A stretch of 39,858 bases of DNA from Dechloromonas sp. (lineage in GTDB: Bacteria; Pseudomonadota; Gammaproteobacteria; Burkholderiales; Rhodocyclaceae), in the NCBI GenBank assembly GCA_017302355.1, contig JAFLDQ010000011.1:1-39858 (forward strand), in the 5' to 3' direction. The notes under the pieces were generated by a model. It searched no databases, was not told where the DNA came from, and was given only the letters and a program-made list of their open reading frames with translations. The position numbers were made by a program, and so were the translations under genes. Each line of letters opens with the position of its first letter. Position 1 is the first letter of the stretch. Positions 37,074-39,858 of the stretch are shown here, in pieces.

Positions 37074-37424
37074 TCAGATCACTGCGCCCATGATCGCGCC
37101 GGCGATCACGAGACCGACGGCGGCGAAGATGGCGAGGCCCACGTAAAACAGGACAGGGCCGAAGTTGCGTAGCGCGGAAAGCGAAATGAGTGCGACCACA
37201 AAACCGACGAAGCCGACCAGGGCCTTGATGCCGGGGCCGAGCGCGGCGATCTGGGTCAGCGCCGAGGTCAGCGGGCCGGTGATACCGGTAAAGGCGACCA
37301 GGTCCAGGGCGAAGCCGGGAAAAGCGATACCGAGGCCGAGAGCGATTGTCGCTAGCAGCATGGCGACCATGATCGGCTTGCGTGTGGCAAGACGGGGGGA
37401 AGAAACCAGCACAGCAGTGTTCAT
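37074..37424 (-). CDS. traA: Type IV conjugative pilin precursor TraA
   Basis: This 116-aa prepilin has a long leader (residues 1 to about 40, with the hydrophobic MVAMLLATIALGLGIAFPGFA). The mature pilin is small and made of two hydrophobic helices (ALVGFVGFVVALISLSALR and PVLFYVGLAIFAAVGLVIAGAIMGAVI) joined by a short basic turn, as in F-type pilins. I start at ATG 37424 with GGAG 7 nt upstream; the long upstream frame (to 37652) reads through the intergenic repeats and is rejected. It precedes traL by 30 nt. The S26 peptidase in the same operon is a candidate processing enzyme. Confidence 0.9.
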   Translation of the reverse strand: MNTAVLVSSPRLATRKPIMVAMLLATIALGLGIAFPGFALDLVAFTGITGPLTSALTQIAALGPGIKALVGFVGFVVALISLSALRNFGPVLFYVGLAIFAAVGLVIAGAIMGAVI

Positions 37425-37468
37425 GAATATCTCCGGAAAAGAGTCGAACGTTGAATGGGGGTGGAAAT

Positions 37469-37519
37469 GGCGGGTAGGCATCGGGATGCCCGGCGGGTGG
37501 GAGCGCGTGCTCGGCGGGT
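37469..37519. repeat. Three GGCGGGT direct repeats and a small palindrome upstream of traA
   Basis: GGCGGGT occurs at 37469-37475, 37492-37498 and 37513-37519 (ACCCGCC on the transcribed strand), starts 23 and 21 bp apart, close to two helical turns each. Between the first two lies the palindrome GGCATC-GG-GATGCC (37477-37490). All of this is in the 131-bp gap between the OmpA-like gene and traA, the largest gap inside the operon. A regulator site or transcript-processing structure that raises pilin expression is possible. The high local GC makes chance repetition a real alternative. Confidence 0.4.
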
Positions 37520-37555
37520 GAAAGGCTACAAATACGGAGTTCGGGCCGCCCGGCG

Positions 37556-38230
37556 TCATGGCGGCAGGCCCTCGTTCATCTGAAAGACCACCTCGACCCG
37601 GCGGTTTTGCGTGCGGCCGGCTTGGGTATCGTTCGGGGCGATGAAGCAGCACCCGCCTTGTGCCTTGATGGTCAGGGCAGGCGTCAGTCTCGGATGGGTC
37701 TTGAGCAAGTGGTCGCGGACCGCGAGGGCGCGCGCCAGAGCCAACGAATCATTGAAGGCCAGCGGCCCCGTGTTGTCGGTACGGCCGAAGATCGTGATGC
37801 GGCGTGTCGACTTGAGGTCAACCATCGCTTCATTCAATTGGGTGCGAGCGGCAGGGCTCAGCTTGGCGCTGCCCAGGCCGAAGCGCAGGGTGAGCGTGCG
37901 GGAGACTTCCTTCTTCGGTGCCGGGGCTAACGGAACAGCGGGCAGGGCGGGCTCGGTTCGGATGGACGCATCTGTGCGCTTGATCGATGGGTCAGGCGTT
38001 TCCAGCGCGAGCGTCTTGGGGGTACGGATCGGGCAGGCTGGTGGGATGCAGCGTGCAAACGTCGCCTGCCGGCCGAAATCGAGCTGGGCCAACTGTGCCG
38101 GTGTCAAGCGCTGCATGGTTGCCTGTTGATTGGGCGATACCGGCGTTGGGAACAGGCTGCACGACGCGGCCAGAAGGGCGCAGCCGCCCATGAGGCCAAG
38201 TGTCCAATGGCGTATTGAGCCCAATCTCAT
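37556..38230 (-). CDS. OmpA-like peptidoglycan-binding lipoprotein
   Basis: This 224-aa predicted lipoprotein starts at ATG 38230 (ATGA overlap with the lytic transglycosylase). The signal peptide GLMGGCALLAASC suggests lipidated Cys24. A linker rich in Pro, Thr and Ala leads to a C-terminal OmpA domain (about 115-224). It includes LTLRFGLGSAKLSPAARTQLNEAM, FGRTDNTGPLAFNDSLALARALAVRDHLL and QNRRVEVVFQMN, with the Asp and Arg that bind peptidoglycan. It is not part of the F-plasmid core set. Beside the lytic transglycosylase it probably fixes or opens the cell wall around the secretion channel. Confidence 0.85.
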   Translation of the reverse strand: MRLGSIRHWTLGLMGGCALLAASCSLFPTPVSPNQQATMQRLTPAQLAQLDFGRQATFARCIPPACPIRTPKTLALETPDPSIKRTDASIRTEPALPAVPLAPAPKKEVSRTLTLRFGLGSAKLSPAARTQLNEAMVDLKSTRRITIFGRTDNTGPLAFNDSLALARALAVRDHLLKTHPRLTPALTIKAQGGCCFIAPNDTQAGRTQNRRVEVVFQMNEGLPP

Positions 38231-38766
38231 GGCGCCACCTGCACCGACATCATGGCAAGCATTTCGCCCGAGGCAGCCGGCTTGACTACGTTCGGTGCCC
38301 TGACGAATTGGCTGCTCCGTTGGGCCGGCAATTGGTGGTAAACCCGCCAGGCGTATTGGGCGCGGGCCCTGGCGCAAGCCTTGCCTTTAAGTTGTGAGCA
38401 GGCTGCGTTGTAGGCGCCAACTGCATCCCAGGTCGTTCCGTTCCGGGAAAACAGATCGGACAGCAGCCAGGCACCGACCTGAATGTTGGTGCAAGGATCA
38501 AAAAGGTCCGATTCACTGATGCCGTGGCGTGACAGCACCGATAGATGACGGTTGTTGATCTGCATGAGTCCAATGTCGTAGGACCCGGTGCGCTGAATGT
38601 GCGAGCGGTTGACGGCCTTTGGGTTCAGGTTCGATTCGACCCTGGCGATGGCGTAGAGCAGGTCGGCGGACACGCCATAGCGCTGTCCTGCCTCTCCCCA
38701 GCAGGCCAATGCGTGGGGAGAAAGCGTTGCCATGAGAGCCAGGGAGACAAAGGACGACGAACGCAT
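38227..38766 (-). CDS. Lytic transglycosylase (VirB1/TraX-type SLT domain)
   Basis: This 179-aa exported enzyme cleaves peptidoglycan to let the conjugation channel through. A signal peptide (FVSLALMATLSPHALA) is followed by an SLT domain with the catalytic Glu44 in IARVESNLNP. GLMQIN at 66-71, and AYNAACSQLKG instead of the more usual AYNAG, complete it. Cysteines near the N-terminus and middle could pair. The ATG follows GAGAGGTGATCC, a good site. The start of an overlapping frame at 38947 is not supported. In F plasmid the equivalent is orf169/geneX at the head of the tra region, as here. Confidence 0.92.
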   Translation of the reverse strand: MRSSSFVSLALMATLSPHALACWGEAGQRYGVSADLLYAIARVESNLNPKAVNRSHIQRTGSYDIGLMQINNRHLSVLSRHGISESDLFDPCTNIQVGAWLLSDLFSRNGTTWDAVGAYNAACSQLKGKACARARAQYAWRVYHQLPAQRSSQFVRAPNVVKPAASGEMLAMMSVQVAP

Positions 38767-38954
38767 GGATCACCTCTCGAACGGAATCGGGACAGACCGC
38801 CAGGCGGGCAGCCAGGTCTGGGTAGTCAGCGGTGAGCGGACTGCCTGGGTGGGATTCGGGTCGGTCCGGGTCTAACCGGGCAAGGTGACGATGAGCGAAC
38901 GGATCAGCGTGGGTGGGGTACGGCTGGGTGCGGATATTTGAGGTCAAGTGGCCC

Positions 38955-39452
38955 TTAACCAGACGCGGTTAGACGCTCGAGTTGGGAACGGTCCACCATA
39001 TTGAGGCGGGCCTGCAGCAAGACGCTCGTGCCTGCCGGATCCGGCATCCGGCACAGCGCCACGCAGGCCGTTGTCAATTGGTCGAGTTGGAACTTGGGGT
39101 TGGGGTGCCGGTTGGCGGGGGAGCGTTGCAATTCCAGCAGTAGCTGATATTGACTCCGCCACATTGATTCGCGGCGGCGCGGGGTCTGCGGTGAACGCAG
39201 TACCAACTCGGTACCGAGGAACCGGAAGATGCGTGTGGGCGCATCCGGCAGGGCGAAGACCTGCGAAACGCAGGCGCTGATGAGGTCGGGGAAACGAAAG
39301 GTCGGCGATACATTGGTCTCGCTGCGTAGCAACCGGTACAGCCAATCGTGCTCTTCGAGCCACAGACGGGTTTCGATGATCTCCTGCTGCCCGCTCTGAT
39401 GCGGACGGGGAAGTGTGTTGTGCGGGTGCGTCGTCGATGCAGCAGTGAACAT
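38955..39452 (-). CDS. Uncharacterised protein at the head of the tra operon
   Basis: This 165-aa soluble protein has no signal peptide or membrane helix. Segments such as TRLWLEEHDWLYRLLRSETNVSPTFRFPDLISACVSQVFALPD and FRFLGTELVLRSPQTPRRRESMWRSQYQLLLELQR suggest a helical protein. The first resembles descriptions of short ribbon/helix-type transfer regulators only in size and position, not in motif. ATG 39452 has AGGTCAGG just upstream. It precedes the lytic transglycosylase by 188 bp and the stretch before it is non-coding, so it is probably the first gene of the operon. A regulator of transfer is possible but unproven. Confidence 0.6.
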   Translation of the reverse strand: MFTAASTTHPHNTLPRPHQSGQQEIIETRLWLEEHDWLYRLLRSETNVSPTFRFPDLISACVSQVFALPDAPTRIFRFLGTELVLRSPQTPRRRESMWRSQYQLLLELQRSPANRHPNPKFQLDQLTTACVALCRMPDPAGTSVLLQARLNMVDRSQLERLTASG

Positions 39453-39858
39453 GGGCCTGACCTCGATTCGGTGACGTATTGCGCTTGCGAGCGCATGGTC
39501 GAAGAGTAGGCGGTGCCACCTGGGGCGTCTCCCGGGAATGGGAAGCTTATGAGGGGGATTTCGCCATCGAGGTCGGGAAAGGGGGACTTACGTTATCAGT
39601 ACATGTGTATGAAAGGTTGCAAGATTATCTGCGGTAAGTTTCATGAGGGCCTCTCCAACAAATGTGCTGACCACGTAATTTTTTTCAGGCGCATTTCATG
39701 GTTAATTTTCGTGATGGCCCAATCTGGGTAATTGGCTTGGCGGCATCTGGAAACCTGTCAGGAAATTACAAATTGGCTATCAGAAACGTAATCTCCAGGT
39801 CAGCGTCCTGTTGGTAGCGCACTCCTAAGATGACATCACGGTTGGACGAAAGAGGTCC
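39453..39858. other. AT-richer non-coding stretch upstream of the tra operon
   Basis: I see no convincing gene. A plus-strand 72-codon frame (39513-39731) has no family character or ribosome-binding site. On the minus strand an 18-codon ORF (39644 to 39588, MKLTADNLATFHTHVLIT) has a GGAGAGG site in front and could be a leader peptide, but this is weak. TGCGCT-TGCG-AGCGCA (39480-39495) forms a small inverted repeat 28 bp before the hypothetical gene's start. The tra operon promoter is expected here; no consensus -35/-10 pair stands out. Confidence 0.45.

Noticed and set aside
38513..38947. Minus-strand frame of 144 codons upstream of and overlapping the lytic transglycosylase
   Set aside because: Most of it overlaps the transglycosylase in another frame; the unique first 60 codons have no ribosome-binding site and no family character.
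39513..39731. 72-codon plus-strand frame near the right edge
   Set aside because: No ribosome-binding site, mixed composition, no neighbour on that strand; more likely part of the tra promoter region.

Overview
The window looks like a high-GC betaproteobacterial chromosome, most likely Rhodocyclales-like. That placement is an inference from gene order and protein character, not from a search. A conserved housekeeping block is interrupted after a tRNA gene by what appears to be one end of an integrative and conjugative element (ICE) or similar genomic island.

Bases 1-8094 (+ strand) are core chromosome. They hold the last 45 codons of an IS1380-like transposase, tRNA-Val(GAC), and the classic translation block thrS, infC (ATC start), rpmI, rplT, pheS, pheT, ihfA and a MerR-family regulator, followed by tRNA-Pro(GGG). 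Putative terminators or attenuators lie before thrS and between rplT and pheS. A hairpin in the infC-rpmI spacer can cover the rpmI ribosome-binding site.

Bases 8095-18583 (+ strand) are an accessory segment, visibly more AT-rich than its flanks and made of three gene sets in a row. (1) A candidate graspetide-type RiPP locus has a 114-aa precursor with three TKTxxxxERDD cores ending at the exact C-terminus, an MvdD-like ATP-grasp ligase 2 nt downstream, and an overlapping 251-aa membrane protein. (2) A three-gene set resembles Lamassu/ABC-three-component defence: a small winged-helix-like protein, an SMC/Rad50-like ATPase with a double CxxC hook, and a 692-aa protein with a C-terminal PD-(D/E)xK nuclease motif. 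(3) An AbiE toxin-antitoxin pair has twin inverted-repeat operators and carries a third, overlapping gene resembling AbiJ/HEPN abortive-infection proteins. A small two-helix membrane protein ends the segment.

Bases 18587-39452 (- strand) are a nearly complete F-type (MPF_F) conjugative type IV secretion operon. Its transcription order is hypothetical, lytic transglycosylase, OmpA-like lipoprotein, traA, traL, traE, traK, traB, dsbC-like, traV, traC, trbI, S26 peptidase, hypothetical, traW, traU, trbC, traN, hypothetical, traF, traH, traG. Most junctions overlap, many by the ATGA tetranucleotide, so the genes are probably translationally coupled. Relaxase, coupling protein, integrase and the second attachment site are not visible and should lie beyond base 39858.

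Together the layout suggests a conjugative element beside tRNA-Pro that carries its defence and RiPP cargo at the tRNA end. The best candidates for undescribed biology are the triple-core graspetide-like locus with its membrane partner, and the SMC/nuclease three-gene set. No similarity search was run, so every family name here is recognition from motifs and context.
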